The notes: generated by a model not told the origin, from the sequence alone. Positions 51,901 through 61,194 are shown, counted from the first letter of the stretch. The stretch: DNA of 64,000 nucleotides from Nonomuraea spiralis (GCF_014648435.1 NZ_BMRC01000004.1:124001-188000), one strand, 5' to 3'. Made by a program: numbers and translations.

Positions 51901-53161
51901 GGCCAAGCTGCTGACCGAGAACGCCGAGGGCAACCTGACCTCCCAGCAGGTCGAGTTCGCCCGTACGATCCACAGCGCGGGGTCGGCGCTGCTCCAGCTG
52001 ATCAACGACATGCTCGACCTGTCGAAGGTCGAGGCGGGCCGGATGGACATCCATCCGATCCAGGTGTCGTTGCCCAAGATGGTCGACCTGCTGGAGGCGG
52101 CCTTCGCGCCGCTGGCCCAGGACAAGGGGTTGTCGTTCAGCGTCGAGGTGGCCTCCGACGTGCCGAGCGAGCTGCGGGCCGACGAGCAGCGCCTGCAGCA
52201 GGTGTTGCGCAACCTGCTGTCCAACGCGGTGAAGTTCACCCCGAAGGGCGAGGTCAAGCTGCGGGTCGCGGCGGCGCCCCGGGGCGTCGACTTCGACGAC
52301 GACACTCTGCACGACGCCAACGACCTGCTGGCCTTCCAGGTGATCGACACCGGCATCGGCATCGCGCCCGACAAGCGCGAAGTCATCTTCGAGGCGTTCA
52401 GGCAGGCCGACGGCACCACCAGCCGCAAGTACGGCGGCACCGGCCTCGGCCTGGCCATCTGCCGCGACATCGCCCGGCTGCTCGGCGGCGAGATCCACGT
52501 CGAGAGCGAGCTGGGCAGGGGCAGCACGTTCACGCTCTACCTGCCCGCCTCCTACACCGGCCCGCTGGCGGCCACCGACGGCAGCACGGCCCCGCGCCGG
52601 CAGCTCATGACCTCGCCCGCCGAGGAACAGGCCGCCGCCGCGACCATGCCGGAGCCGCCGATGCCGCTCGACCTGCCGATGCCCGAGCTGGTCGACGCGC
52701 CGGTGGAGACGCCCGCCCAGTGGCAGGGCGACGACCCGCTCAACGGCGCCAAGATCCTCATCGTGGACGACGACATCCGCAACGTGTTCGCCCTCACCAG
52801 CGTGCTGGAACGACACGGCTCGACGGTCGTCTACGCCGAGAACGGCCGCGAGGGCATCGAGCAGCTCGAACGCAACGAGGACGTCGCGCTCGTGCTGATG
52901 GACATCATGATGCCGGAGATGGACGGCTGGGCCACGACCTCGGCCATCCGGCGCATGCCGCAGTTCGCCGACCTGCCGATCATCGCGCTGACCGCTAAGG
53001 TCATGCGAGGTGATCGCGAGAAGAGCATCGCCTCGGGCGCGTCCGACTACGTGCCCAAGCCGGTCGACGTCGATCGCCTGCTCGAACGGCTGCGCGGATG
53101 GCTCAGCCGTGGGCGAGGGGCCACGACCGACTCGTCGCCCTCATCTGCCGAAGGGTCGTGA
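48968..53161 (+). CDS. osaA: OsaA-like hybrid histidine kinase with 13 alternating HAMP units
   Basis: 1397 residues from ATG 48968, with GGAGG 4 bases upstream. There is no membrane segment. Residues about 108-705 are an array of about 92-residue units: seven HAMPs of the AVAxGDLxRKI type alternate with six of the REVGTEGxLGG type. A GAF domain follows (about 735-878), then a coiled coil, HisKA with His966 (MSHELRTPL), an HATPase ([26 protein letters not shown]) and a receiver with Asp1312 ([12 protein letters not shown]). Poly-HAMP, soluble hybrid kinases of this kind (OsaA, fungal Nik1) sense osmotic stress. It is followed after 3 bp by the OsaB-like regulator. Confidence 0.93.
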   Translation: MTTAKAVTSPEERTYTESDLVPVLETLFSWRDGDFRRRVPHAPPGILSEVRLLLNEVADRREHLANELARVRKEVVKEGRFGERLTPGPGVGAWSESVESVNMLIDALVSPVSGAADVIDAVAKGDLSRRIDLDRSARGEVRRLGKAINGMVDQLALFNSEVTRVAREAGTEGRLGGSANLRGMSGSWRDLTEAVNTMSSRVAAQVRDIAVVTTAVAKGDLSRKVTVDAVGEMFELKNTVNTMVDQLSGFAEEVTRVAREVGTEGQLGGQAQVTGVSGVWKDLTDNVNFMANNLTSQVRSIATVATAVAQGNLSKKITVDAEGEILQLKDTLNTMVDQLSSFADEVTRVAREVGTEGKLGGRAEVKGVSGVWKDLTDNVNSMANNLTYQVRNIAQVTTAVANGDLTRKIDVDAQGEILELKSTMNTMVEQLSSFASEVTRVAREVGTEGQLGGQAQVRGVSGVWKDLTDNVNSMANNLTSQVRQIAAVSSAVAQGNLSRKITVDAQGEILQLKDTLNTMVDQLSSFADEVTRVAREVGTQGQLGGQARVQGVSGVWKDLTDNVNFMANNLTYQVRNIAEVTTAVANGDLTRKIDVDAQGEILALKTTINRMVDQLSSFASEVTRVAREVGSEGQLGGQARVEGVEGTWKRLTESVNELAGNLTTQVRAIATVTSAVARGDLTRSIAVEAQGELAELKDNINSMVANLRETTQANQEQDWLKSNLARISRLMQGHRDLFEVAKLTMSELTPLVSARYGAFYGIDPEGDHELTLIGGYGVRPDRGPRRRFAIGEGIVGQAAAEGRHIILDDVPPQFITIDSGLSQSTPAQIVVLPILFENRVLGVLELASFTPFGEVHLDFLTQLVETIGVTMNTIIANSRTEDLLTESQRLTRELQERSDELQRQQEELRRSNAELEDKAALLAKQNRAIEIQNFQIEQARRTLEERAEQLAVSSRYKSEFLANMSHELRTPLNSLLVLAKLLTENAEGNLTSQQVEFARTIHSAGSALLQLINDMLDLSKVEAGRMDIHPIQVSLPKMVDLLEAAFAPLAQDKGLSFSVEVASDVPSELRADEQRLQQVLRNLLSNAVKFTPKGEVKLRVAAAPRGVDFDDDTLHDANDLLAFQVIDTGIGIAPDKREVIFEAFRQADGTTSRKYGGTGLGLAICRDIARLLGGEIHVESELGRGSTFTLYLPASYTGPLAATDGSTAPRRQLMTSPAEEQAAAATMPEPPMPLDLPMPELVDAPVETPAQWQGDDPLNGAKILIVDDDIRNVFALTSVLERHGSTVVYAENGREGIEQLERNEDVALVLMDIMMPEMDGWATTSAIRRMPQFADLPIIALTAKVMRGDREKSIASGASDYVPKPVDVDRLLERLRGWLSRGRGATTDSSPSSAEGS

Positions 53162-53164
53162 TCG

Positions 53165-53794
53165 ATGCCGGACCGTGCCAAGATCCTCCTGGTCGACGAC
53201 CGCGAGGAGAACCTGATCGCCCTGGAGGCGATCCTCAGCTCGCTCGACCTGGTGCCCGTACGCGCCAGGTCGGGTGAGGAGGCGCTCAAGGCGCTGCTCA
53301 ACACCGAGTTCGCGCTGATTTTGCTCGATGTCCGGATGCCGGGCATGGACGGCTTCGAGACGGCCGCGCACATCAAGCGGCGGGAGCGGACCAGGAACAT
53401 CCCGATCATCTTCCTGACCGTGGTCGACAGCGCTCCCGACTACGCCTTCCGCGGCTACGCGGCGGGCGCGGTCGACTACCTCACCAAGCCGTTCGACCCG
53501 TGGGTGCTGCGTGCGAAGGTGTCGGTGTTCACCGAGCTCTACAACATGAACAAGCGCCTGGCCGAGCAGGCGTCGTTGCTCCGGGAGCGGCTGACCGGCG
53601 AGTTGCCGCCCGGAGCCGGGGATCACGCCTCCGTCCTGCCGGAGTTGTCCCGGCGGCTCACGGCTGTGGAGGACGAGCTGGCCCGGGTTCGGGAGCTGGC
53701 CCGCAAGTCGCAGGATCCGGCGCTCGCCGTACCGCTGGCCGACCTGAGGGACCGGCTCACCCACCTGCGCGCCGGCTTCGACGCGCTCTCCTGA
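53165..53794 (+). CDS. osaB: OsaB-like response regulator with C-terminal coiled coil
   Basis: 209 residues. The receiver domain carries Asp11/Asp12, the phosphorylated Asp55 (ALILLDVRMPG) and Lys in YLTKPFDPWVLRAKV. The remaining about 75 residues are helical (LYNMNKRLAEQASLLRERL, then LSRRLTAVEDELARVRELARK) with heptad spacing and no DNA-binding fold. S. coelicolor OsaB has the same receiver-plus-coiled-coil design and is needed for growth after osmotic upshift. It starts 3 bp after the hybrid kinase, which presumably phosphorylates it. Confidence 0.9.
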   Translation: MPDRAKILLVDDREENLIALEAILSSLDLVPVRARSGEEALKALLNTEFALILLDVRMPGMDGFETAAHIKRRERTRNIPIIFLTVVDSAPDYAFRGYAAGAVDYLTKPFDPWVLRAKVSVFTELYNMNKRLAEQASLLRERLTGELPPGAGDHASVLPELSRRLTAVEDELARVRELARKSQDPALAVPLADLRDRLTHLRAGFDALS

Positions 53795-53812
53795 CTTCCC
53801 CCCGCACCACCC

Positions 53813-53860
53813 GACGCCCGGACCGCCCATCGGCGCCCGGGCGTCCCTCTTTTCCCGCAG
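53813..53860 (+). terminator. Terminator after osaB-like gene
   Basis: A 9-bp stem (GACGCCCGG at 53813-53821, complement at 53837-53845) with a 15-base loop is followed by CCTCTTTTCCC. It lies about 20 bp after the stop, between convergent genes. Confidence 0.65.
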
Positions 53861-53917
53861 GCAGCACGAGGGCACGGGGATGGGCCGCGAGAGGCGGCGG
53901 AAGACGGCGGGGCGGGG

Positions 53918-55183
53918 TCAGTGGCGGGCGCGTTCGAGGGCGTCCCAGAAGCCGCGGCGCAGGGCGTGGCGGACCTCGTCGTGCAGGAGGAAGTCGATCG
54001 GCAGCGAGGAGCCCTGCAAGAGGCGGGCCTCCAGGTCGGAGGGCATGCGCGGCTTGCGGGCGAGCACCGCCTCCAGCCACAGCGCGGGCGCGTCGCGGGC
54101 CACGGACTCCCCGAAGTCGTGCCCCTCGCGGTGGGCGGCCTTCACGGCGTCGGCCAGCGTGGTGGCGCCGGCGGTCGCGGCGGGCGGCGGTGAGACCGGC
54201 GCGGGCTGCGGCCCGGTGTACGGCCCGAGCTGCGCCGCCTGGTACGTGCCCCCCGAGGACGGCGTCGCGAACTGACCGGTGCTTGGCGAGGCGGACTGCG
54301 GCTGCTGCAGCGGCCCGGTCGCCGGCGCGGCGGACGGCGGCACGGACGGCGGGATGGACGGCGGCTGCTCCTGGTACCCCGAGTACGAGGGCAACACCGG
54401 CGGCGAGGACGACTGCCCCCGCGACGACACCGGCCCGTTGGCGGACGGCTGCGCCGAGGCCGCGTGGCTGCCGGAGGAGGACGGGTTGGCCGCGTGGCTG
54501 CCCGTGGACTGCGCCGGCGGCAGCGAGGCCGGCGAGGACGGCGGCGCGGACACCGGGGCGGGCGGCAGCGAGTGGGCGGCGTGCCCGTTGCTGAGCGGCT
54601 GGTGGTGGCCGTTGGAGGACTCGGTGGCGCCGGACACCATGGTGACGTAGGGCCGCAGGTGGACGCCGCCCAGCTCGACCAGGTCGTCGCACTCCTGCCG
54701 CAGCGACCGGGACACGGCCCACCCGCCGTCGGCGGCGATGTGGATGACGGTGACCCTGATGCCGAGGTCCTGCGCGTCGCACACCACCTGGGCGAGGTCC
54801 TCGTCGCCGCTGACGACGACGGCGTCGCAGATGGCGGTGTTGCGGGCGAGGGTCATGAGGTCGCGGTGGACCTGGGCGTCGACGCCTTCGCGGCGGCCCG
54901 GCCGGATGCGCGAGAGTCTGAGCTTGAGGCCCGGGATGTCGGCCAGTGCGTCGTGCTCCGGGGTGCGGCGGCCCTCGACGGTCGCCTCGTACCAGTAGCA
55001 CCGCAGCAGCGGCAGGCCCGTGCGCTCGCGCGACAGATTGGTCATCAGCTGGAGCAACCCGGGATAGTCCCAGGCGACGGCTTCTCGATGGCGAGTGCCG
55101 TGCACGGCCATCGCTCCGTCTGCCAGCAGATAGCCAGCGTCCACGAACAGCGCACAGCGATCCACTGACACCGCCCCTTTCAT
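53918..55183 (-). CDS. NYN-domain (PIN-like) protein with long Pro/Ser-rich linker
   Basis: 421 residues from ATG 55183; a GTG at 55165 is also possible. The N-terminal 190 residues form a NYN/LabA-type PIN domain: DRCALFVDAGYLLADG (metal-binding Asp), DAQVHRDLMTLARN, AVVVSGDEDLAQVV and RVTVIHIAADGGWAV. A linker of about 150 residues rich in Pro, Ser and Gln follows. The last about 70 residues (TLADAVKAAHREGHDFGESV and LPIDFLLHDEVRHALRRGFWDAL) form a conserved helical tail. NYN proteins are predicted metal-dependent RNases. It is encoded next to the osa-like genes, but no functional link is proven. Confidence 0.85.
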   Translation of the reverse strand: MKGAVSVDRCALFVDAGYLLADGAMAVHGTRHREAVAWDYPGLLQLMTNLSRERTGLPLLRCYWYEATVEGRRTPEHDALADIPGLKLRLSRIRPGRREGVDAQVHRDLMTLARNTAICDAVVVSGDEDLAQVVCDAQDLGIRVTVIHIAADGGWAVSRSLRQECDDLVELGGVHLRPYVTMVSGATESSNGHHQPLSNGHAAHSLPPAPVSAPPSSPASLPPAQSTGSHAANPSSSGSHAASAQPSANGPVSSRGQSSSPPVLPSYSGYQEQPPSIPPSVPPSAAPATGPLQQPQSASPSTGQFATPSSGGTYQAAQLGPYTGPQPAPVSPPPAATAGATTLADAVKAAHREGHDFGESVARDAPALWLEAVLARKPRMPSDLEARLLQGSSLPIDFLLHDEVRHALRRGFWDALERARH

Positions 55184-55351
55184 GGTGGTCCGACCTTGCT
55201 GGCTCTGCACCGTCAGAGACCGGACTCGGCGGCCCTCTCTCAGGGTAATGAAAGCTGGTGATCGTGCGAGGGTTAATCCCGACGATTCGACCGCAGGCCG
55301 CCGTCCAGCCGGACCATTCAGCCAGACCGTACCAGTTTGTCCCGTTCGTGG

Positions 55352-57694
55352 TCACGAGCGCGCCCTGACGCTCAGTGCGGCGACCCCGAACAGTACGACG
55401 TCCCTGTCGGCCGCGATCGTCAGCCCCGGATCGCGGCGGCCCAGCTCGGCGGCCACGGTGTCGACGTCCACGCCGAAGGTCATGCCCGCGGCGCCGTTGG
55501 CGGAGCCGTCGAAGACGTTGTCGCGGTCGCGGTCGCCGCTCGCGGGCCTGATCGCGCCGGTGCCCAGCGAGACCTTGTCGCCCCCGAGGTCGGCGTCGCC
55601 CTCCCAGGTCACCAGCTCGGCCCTGGCGGGCGCGGCGACCGGGCTCAGGCCGCCGAGCGGCAGGTGGATCATCCTGGTCGGCCCACCGACGACGGTGGCC
55701 GTGTCGAGCACCACGGCCTGGCTGTACGGCTGCCGCGGCCCGGTCACGATCACCACCAGGCTCCACCCGGCATGGTTGGAGGCCCCCTCGGCCATCGGCG
55801 CGTCGGCCGCCCACCAGAAGCCGTTCGGACGTGCCTGCCCGGCCAGCGCGGTGACGTCGGCGAAGGCCTGATAGGCCGGGCCGAGCGGCATGGCGAGGGT
55901 CGTGACGTGGTCGGGACGGACCGACACGTACGTGCGGCGGCCCGGCGCCCTGACCTTGATCGGCCCCGCCTCCGTGCCGCTCGCCGACCAGTAGAGGCCG
56001 GCCCACACGACCCGGCTGTCCTTGGGCAGGGTGAGCCTGGCCGCGCTGGAGGCGGTGGTGGCCGGGCTGGAGTCCTGGTCGAGCGCGGTCATCGGCCAAA
56101 GATCGTTGTCACGCCGGTCGCCCTGGCGGCGCCTGGCCTCCGCGCAGCCGTCGTGCTCCTCGGAACAGCTCAGCAGCGTGTTGCCGACGGCCCGGACGGC
56201 CACCCTGCCCTCGGTGGCGAACCTGGCCGACGCCCCCACCGTACGGACCCCCTGCTCGGCCCGGGCCCTGACGCGCGGCCCGCCGCCGTCCACGAGCACG
56301 GCGGGACCGGCGCCCTCAGGGGCCTGCTCGGACACCAGCACGCGCAGGAACACCGCCGTGCCCTGCCCGGCCGCCAGCGGCTGCCTGACGCACCGCGCGC
56401 CCAGACCGGCCTGGCGGCAGGACCAGCCGTCGACAGTGCCCACGGGAGCGAGCAGCGCGACGCCGTGGCCGCGCCTGGCGGGCGGGAGGAGGGTCACGCC
56501 GGGCGGCAGCTCCACGGTCGCGGCCAACTCGCCGCTCGGGCCGTCGCCGTCGTTGCGCAGGCGCAGGCCGACGATGCCGGGCTGGGCGCGTACGAGGGCG
56601 CCGAGCGCGTCGATCGTGGCGCGCAGCCGGGGCCTGCCCGGCGGCTCCCTCCTGGGCGGCGGGACCCGCGCCGGCGGCTCGCTCGGCACGGGCATCGGCA
56701 CCGGCTGCACCGACGCCGACGGCTGGGCCAGGGGCGCGGCGGCGGCGGGCGGCCTGGTCGCCGGCTCCTCTCCCGACACCAGCACGAACGCCGCCACCGC
56801 CGCCGACGCGACCGCGACGCCGCCCGCCGTCAAGACCTGCCGCCGGGACGGCGTGCGCCGCAACCGCCCGGACAACCGCGACAACCAGCCCGCGCCGCCG
56901 ACGGCCGAACCCGCCTTGGCCAGCGCCGCGGCGTAGCCCGCGAAGACCGGACCGGCGACGAGCGGGCCGACGATGACGCGCAGGCCGCGGTTGACGTCGG
57001 CCAGTTCGAGCAGCACACCGTGGCACTCCTCGCAGTCGTTGACGTGGTCGTCGACCGTGCGGGAGTCGCGCCTGGCCAGCCCGCCCCTGACGTAGGCGCC
57101 CATCTTGCCGATCACCGGACGGCACTCGTGCGCCGGCGCCGCGCGCAGATGCATCTGGAGGTACGCCTGCCGCAGCCCCTCGCGCGCCCGGTAGGCGAGC
57201 GCGGCCACGCCGTTGGCCGACAGCCCGAGCAGCGACGCGACCTCGGCCGGCTTGCACTTCTCCACCTCGGTGTGCCAGAGCACCGCCCGCCACCGCTCGG
57301 GCAGCGACAGGAACGCCCGGGAGATCATCGACCGCTCCAGGCCGACGAGCGCGGGGTCGACGAAGGGCACGCCCGGGTCGTACTGCTCGATCTCGCCCGT
57401 GGTCACCTGGCGGCTCTCGACCCGGTGGCGGTCGTAGACCGTACGGCGCACGACGGTCAGCAGGTAGGTGCGGAAGCCCGACTCCGGCCCGCCGCCCCGG
57501 CCCACCAGGTCGAGGATCTTCGTGAACGACTCCGCCACGACGTCCTCGACCTCGGACTCGCCCCTGACCAGCTGCCTGGCCAGGGCACGCGCAGCGGCGA
57601 CGTGACGCTCGTAGAGCCGTCCGTAGGCGGCCGCGTCTCCCGCCCTGACCTCCTTCAGCAGGTCAGCATCGCTTAGCGGCGATTCCACACTCAT
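55352..57694 (-). CDS. ECF sigma factor fused to zinc-finger, membrane and exported domains
   Basis: 780 residues from ATG 57694, with GAGG 6 bases upstream. Sigma regions 2 and 4 cover about residues 10-180 (GDAAAYGRLYERHVAAARALA, VVAESFTKILDLVGRG; then ALVGLERSMISRAFLSLPE and CKPAEVASLLGLSANGVAALAYRAREGLR). A zinc-finger anti-sigma-like motif follows (His217-X3-Cys221-X2-Cys224). One clear membrane helix spans about 287-307, with a second hydrophobic stretch at 239-262. The outer about 470 residues contain Pro-rich and beta-domain sequence. It resembles ECF sigma factors with C-terminal zinc-finger and outer domains (the ECF53-like type), joining sensor, anti-sigma and sigma in one chain. 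Release would need proteolysis. Confidence 0.85.
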   Translation of the reverse strand: MSVESPLSDADLLKEVRAGDAAAYGRLYERHVAAARALARQLVRGESEVEDVVAESFTKILDLVGRGGGPESGFRTYLLTVVRRTVYDRHRVESRQVTTGEIEQYDPGVPFVDPALVGLERSMISRAFLSLPERWRAVLWHTEVEKCKPAEVASLLGLSANGVAALAYRAREGLRQAYLQMHLRAAPAHECRPVIGKMGAYVRGGLARRDSRTVDDHVNDCEECHGVLLELADVNRGLRVIVGPLVAGPVFAGYAAALAKAGSAVGGAGWLSRLSGRLRRTPSRRQVLTAGGVAVASAAVAAFVLVSGEEPATRPPAAAAPLAQPSASVQPVPMPVPSEPPARVPPPRREPPGRPRLRATIDALGALVRAQPGIVGLRLRNDGDGPSGELAATVELPPGVTLLPPARRGHGVALLAPVGTVDGWSCRQAGLGARCVRQPLAAGQGTAVFLRVLVSEQAPEGAGPAVLVDGGGPRVRARAEQGVRTVGASARFATEGRVAVRAVGNTLLSCSEEHDGCAEARRRQGDRRDNDLWPMTALDQDSSPATTASSAARLTLPKDSRVVWAGLYWSASGTEAGPIKVRAPGRRTYVSVRPDHVTTLAMPLGPAYQAFADVTALAGQARPNGFWWAADAPMAEGASNHAGWSLVVIVTGPRQPYSQAVVLDTATVVGGPTRMIHLPLGGLSPVAAPARAELVTWEGDADLGGDKVSLGTGAIRPASGDRDRDNVFDGSANGAAGMTFGVDVDTVAAELGRRDPGLTIAADRDVVLFGVAALSVRARS

Positions 57695-57880
57695 TGTGAC
57701 CTCACGATTACGCCGGGTTGCCCCGCGCAATCATTCCGCATCTACCGTCATGACTAAACCGAAGCTCCGCCTTTACCTCCGGTGACCTACGGGAGACGCA
57801 TGGACGAGGACGTGCCGGGCGTCCACCGGGACGAGACGCCGCGCCGCTCGTGCCGAGCCCGGGACCCTAAGCTTGGGCGC

Positions 57881-58414
57881 ATGACAGACCGCGACAACCT
57901 GCTGGCCGAGATCAAGCGCAAGGCCGTCATCCACGGCAAGGTCACGCTCTCCTCGGGCAAGGAGGCCGACTTCTACCTCGACCTGCGGCGGATCACGCTC
58001 GACGGGGTGGCCGCGCCGCTCGTCGGCGGGGTGATGCTCGACCTGACCGACGATCTCGACTTCGACGCCGTGGGCGGCCTCACGATGGGAGCCGACCCGG
58101 TGGCCTGCGCGATGCTGCACGCGGCGGCGGCGCGCGGGCGCACGCTCGACGCGTTCGTGGTGCGCAAGACTCAGAAGGCGCACGGGATGCAGCGCAGGAT
58201 CGAGGGCCCCGAGGTGAAGGGCCGCCGGGTGCTGGTCGTGGAGGACACCTCGACGACCGGCGGCTCGCCGCTGACCGCCGTCGAGGCGCTGCGGGAGGCG
58301 GGCGCGGAGGTGGTGGCCGTGGCCACGATCGTCGACCGGGGCGCGGGCGCGCGCATGGCGGAGGAGGGGCTCGACTACCGCACCGCCTTCAGCCTCCAGG
58401 ACCTCGGACTGTGA
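57881..58414 (+). CDS. pyrE: Orotate phosphoribosyltransferase
   Basis: 177 residues from ATG 57881. TAAGCT lies 7 bases upstream, a leaderless promoter; an upstream ATG at 57800 is not needed. The enzyme joins orotate and PRPP to OMP. The PRPP site is VLVVEDTSTTGGSPL (about residues 117-131). GGLTMGADPVACAM and DAFVVRKTQKAHGMQRRIEG carry the flexible Lys-rich loop. It lies in a block (pyrE, dedA-like, fba, DUF3151, purA) similar to M. tuberculosis Rv0357c-Rv0382c. Confidence 0.95.
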   Translation: MTDRDNLLAEIKRKAVIHGKVTLSSGKEADFYLDLRRITLDGVAAPLVGGVMLDLTDDLDFDAVGGLTMGADPVACAMLHAAAARGRTLDAFVVRKTQKAHGMQRRIEGPEVKGRRVLVVEDTSTTGGSPLTAVEALREAGAEVVAVATIVDRGAGARMAEEGLDYRTAFSLQDLGL

Positions 58415-58826
58415 AGGACTCCCTCGTGCCCTTCTCCTTCGGGGCGCGGGGGCTGCCGTTCTCGGTGACGCGGACGGTGCCCGCGTCGCCGAGCACGACG
58501 TCGAGCTCGGGCTCGAAGTAGCTGACCTCCTCGCCCCCGCTCATCTCCCGATGCTGGAGCACGTCGCCGCCGGGGACGCGTACGGTGACCGTCGGGCAGA
58601 CGTCGGCCACGCACTCGATGCGTACGGTGGGCACCCGGGCCTCGCTGGGCCGGGCGAGGGCGGTGGCGGTGGACGCGGGCCGCTCCGGTTGCGCGCCGGG
58701 CGGGTCGATCAGCGCGCGTACGCCGACGACCAGCAGTGTCGCCACGGCCCCCACCGCCAGGACGATGAGGGCTGACCGGACGATTCTTCCCAGCGGAGCT
58801 GACCTGTGGCGTCCCACAGGGGGCAC
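58389..58826 (-). CDS. Membrane-anchored hypothetical protein with RodZ/DUF4115-like outer domain
   Basis: 145 residues, overlapping the end of pyrE by 26 bp on the other strand. One membrane helix (about 17-38, SALIVLAVGAVATLLVVGV) is followed by about 105 outer residues. These include VRIECVADVCPTVTVRVPG and SGGEEVSYFEPELDVVLGDAGTVRVTENG, a beta sandwich pattern close to the DUF4115 domain at the end of RodZ. No cytoplasmic helix-turn-helix is attached. A DUF4115-like protein sits near pyrE in other actinomycetes (Rv0383c type), so this is probably the local equivalent. Function unknown. Confidence 0.75.
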   Translation of the reverse strand: MPPVGRHRSAPLGRIVRSALIVLAVGAVATLLVVGVRALIDPPGAQPERPASTATALARPSEARVPTVRIECVADVCPTVTVRVPGGDVLQHREMSGGEEVSYFEPELDVVLGDAGTVRVTENGSPRAPKEKGTRESFTVRGPGG

Positions 58827-58867
58827 TGTACCCGGCGGTAACCCCGGGCCCGGTCAGCGCCGAGGGG

Positions 58868-59578
58868 TCAGGGCTGGGGGTCGGTGCCGGAGGGCACGCG
58901 GTGGTGCTTGCCGTTGGGCAGGGGCAGCCGCTTGCGCTCGCGGCGCTTCTTGACGAACTCGATGATGATCGGGATCAGCGAGATGAAGACGATGATGAAC
59001 ACGCCCGGCAGGATGTACTTGTCGATCTGCTTGGGATCGACCTTGCTGCCGAGGAAGTAGCCGAGCAGCACCAGGCCCTCGACCCACACCACGCCGCCGA
59101 TGACGTTCCACAGGAAGAAGCGCCTGGCCGGCATCTCCAGCACGCCGGCCACCGGGTTCATGAACGTGCGGACGATCGGCACGAACCGCGCCAGCACGAC
59201 CGCCCTGGCCGGCCCGAACTTCTGGAAGAACTCCTCGGCCCGCATCACGTGTTCGCGCTTGAACAGCCGTGAGTCCGGCTTGTCGAACATCCTCCTGCCG
59301 AACCTGGCCCCCAGGAAATGGCCGAGCTGGGCGCCCGCGATGGCGCACAGCGGTGTGCCGATGACCAGGACGGGGAAGGAGATCGGCGGCGCCTCGCCCA
59401 CGACCAGCGACGCGGAACTGAAGATCCCCGCGGCCACCAGCAGCGAGTCGCCCGGCAGGAAGAAACCGAGCAGCAGACCCGTCTCGGCGAAGATGATGGC
59501 CAGGACGCCGATCGTGGCGAAGGCGCCGAGGATCGTGAGCCACCACGTCGGGTCGAGGAGATTCCAGAGCCAGTCCAC
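58868..59578 (-). CDS. DedA-family membrane protein
   Basis: 236 residues. The family core is FAETGLLLGFFLPGDSLLVAAG, LGARFGRRMFD and the conserved VVLARFVPIVRTFMNPVAGVLEM, where Arg and the Pro turn sit in a re-entrant loop. About five membrane segments can be drawn. DedA/DUF368-type proteins act in lipid flipping (undecaprenyl phosphate recycling in relatives). The C-terminus is basic (KKRRERKRLP). It is divergent from fba, as in mycobacteria. Confidence 0.92.
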   Translation of the reverse strand: MDWLWNLLDPTWWLTILGAFATIGVLAIIFAETGLLLGFFLPGDSLLVAAGIFSSASLVVGEAPPISFPVLVIGTPLCAIAGAQLGHFLGARFGRRMFDKPDSRLFKREHVMRAEEFFQKFGPARAVVLARFVPIVRTFMNPVAGVLEMPARRFFLWNVIGGVVWVEGLVLLGYFLGSKVDPKQIDKYILPGVFIIVFISLIPIIIEFVKKRRERKRLPLPNGKHHRVPSGTDPQP

Positions 59579-59704
59579 CCCGTGAGCCTACCCGGAGCGG
59601 AGCCGATCGGATGTGGCCATCCGGCTGGCGTTGTCACTACCAGTTGCGGTTGCGAGCCGGGATACTGGGCAGGCGCGAAGCCGTACTTCTCAGGGAGATG
59701 ACTT

Positions 59705-60727
59705 ATGCCCATCGCGACTCCAGAGGTCTACGCCGAGATGCTCGACCGTGCCAAGGCGGGCGGGTTCGCCTATCCGGCGATCAACGTGACCTCGTCCCAG
59801 ACCTTGAACGCCGCGCTGCGCGGGTTCGCCGAGGCCGAGAGCGACGGCATCGTGCAGGTCTCGACGGGCGGCGCGGAGTTCCTGTCCGGCACCACGGTCA
59901 AGGACATGGTGACGGGCGCGACCGCCCTGGCCGAGTACGCCCGCGTGGTGGCCGCCAAATACCCGGTCACGGTGGCGCTGCACACCGACCACTGCCCGAA
60001 GGACAAGCTCGACGGCTACATGCGGCCGCTGATCGACATCTCGCTCGAACGGGTGGCGAAGGGCCTCGACCCGCTCTTCCAGTCCCACATGTGGGACGGC
60101 TCGGCCGTGCCGCTGGAGGAGAACCTGGAGATCGCCAAGGAGCTCCTGGAGAAGTGCGCCCGCGCCCGGATCATCATGGAGATGGAGATCGGCGTGGTCG
60201 GCGGCGAGGAGGACGGCGTCGTCGGCGAGATCAACGAGAAGCTCTACACCACCCCCGAGGACGCGCTGGCCACGGCCGAGGCCGTGGGCGTCGGCGACCA
60301 GGGCCGCTACATGCTGGCCGCCACGTTCGGCAACGTGCACGGCGTCTACAAGCCGGGCCACGTGAAGCTGCGCCCGAGCGTGCTGAAGGACATCCAGGAG
60401 GCCGTCGGCGCCAAGTACGGCAAGGACAAGCCGTTCGACCTGGTCTTCCACGGCGGCTCCGGCTCGCTGCTGGAGGAGATCCACGAGGCCATCTCCTACG
60501 GCGTGATCAAGATGAACGTCGACACCGACACCCAGTACGCCTTCACCAGGCCGATCGCCGACCACATGTTCCGCAACTACGACGGCGTCCTGAAGGTCGA
60601 CGGCGAGGTCGGCAACAAGAAGGCGTACGACCCGCGCGCCTACGGCAAGAGCGCCGAGACCGGCATGGCGGCCCGCGTGGTCGAGGCCTGCCACAACCTC
60701 AAGTCGACTGGGACGAAGATCTCCTAG
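59705..60727 (+). CDS. fba: Class II fructose-bisphosphate aldolase
   Basis: 340 residues from ATG 59705, with GGGAG 7 bases upstream. Zinc ligands and catalytic residues are readable in VALHTDHCPKDKLDGY, MEMEIGVVGGEEDGV, FGNVHGVYKPG and LVFHGGSGS. NVDTDTQYAFTRP completes the phosphate site. It cleaves fructose-1,6-bisphosphate to DHAP and GAP in glycolysis and gluconeogenesis. The DUF3151 gene follows after 34 bp. Confidence 0.97.
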   Translation: MPIATPEVYAEMLDRAKAGGFAYPAINVTSSQTLNAALRGFAEAESDGIVQVSTGGAEFLSGTTVKDMVTGATALAEYARVVAAKYPVTVALHTDHCPKDKLDGYMRPLIDISLERVAKGLDPLFQSHMWDGSAVPLEENLEIAKELLEKCARARIIMEMEIGVVGGEEDGVVGEINEKLYTTPEDALATAEAVGVGDQGRYMLAATFGNVHGVYKPGHVKLRPSVLKDIQEAVGAKYGKDKPFDLVFHGGSGSLLEEIHEAISYGVIKMNVDTDTQYAFTRPIADHMFRNYDGVLKVDGEVGNKKAYDPRAYGKSAETGMAARVVEACHNLKSTGTKIS

Positions 60728-60761
60728 CCACTTGGGCGGCACGGCGGGTATGACTTGTCCT

Positions 60762-61172
60762 ATGGATAACCTTCTCGCCGGGCCGCCCCCGACTCACCTG
60801 CCGGACCTGCCCGAGGCCAGGGAGGCGCTCGAATCAGGAGCCAAGGCCGCCGACGTGGCCGCCCGCTTCCCCGGCTATCCGGGGGCCTGGGCCGCGCTCG
60901 CGGAGGAATACTTCGCGCAGGGCCATGCCGTCACCTCCTACGCCTTCGCCCGCACGGGCTACCACCGCGGCCTCGACCAGCTCCGCCGGAGCGGTTGGAA
61001 GGGCCACGGCCCGGTCCCGTGGGAGCACGAGCCCAACCGCGGCTTCCTGCGCTGCCTGTACGCCCTGTCCAGGGCGGCGCAGTCCATCGGTGAGAAGGAC
61101 GAGGCCGAGCGCTGTCTGCAGTTCCTCAAGGACAGCACCGAGGCCGGATACGAGGCGCTGGCCAAGGGTTAG
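60762..61172 (+). CDS. DUF3151 family protein
   Basis: 136 residues from ATG 60762. TATGAC lies 7 bases upstream, suggesting leaderless transcription. The sequence GAKAADVAARFPGYPGAWAALAEEYFAQGHAVTSYAFARTGYHRGLDQLRRSGWKGHGPVPWEH is very typical of the DUF3151 family, which is almost restricted to actinobacteria (Rv0360c). The fold is helical, TPR-like. Function unknown; the neighbourhood with fba and purA is conserved. Confidence 0.93.
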   Translation: MDNLLAGPPPTHLPDLPEAREALESGAKAADVAARFPGYPGAWAALAEEYFAQGHAVTSYAFARTGYHRGLDQLRRSGWKGHGPVPWEHEPNRGFLRCLYALSRAAQSIGEKDEAERCLQFLKDSTEAGYEALAKG

Positions 61173-61194
61173 CAGCTCATTCGGGCCACGCGCC

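Noticed and set aside
49853..52816. Long minus-strand open frame opposite the OsaA-like gene
   Set aside because: Composition is biased and no motif is found; the plus strand holds a complete hybrid kinase.
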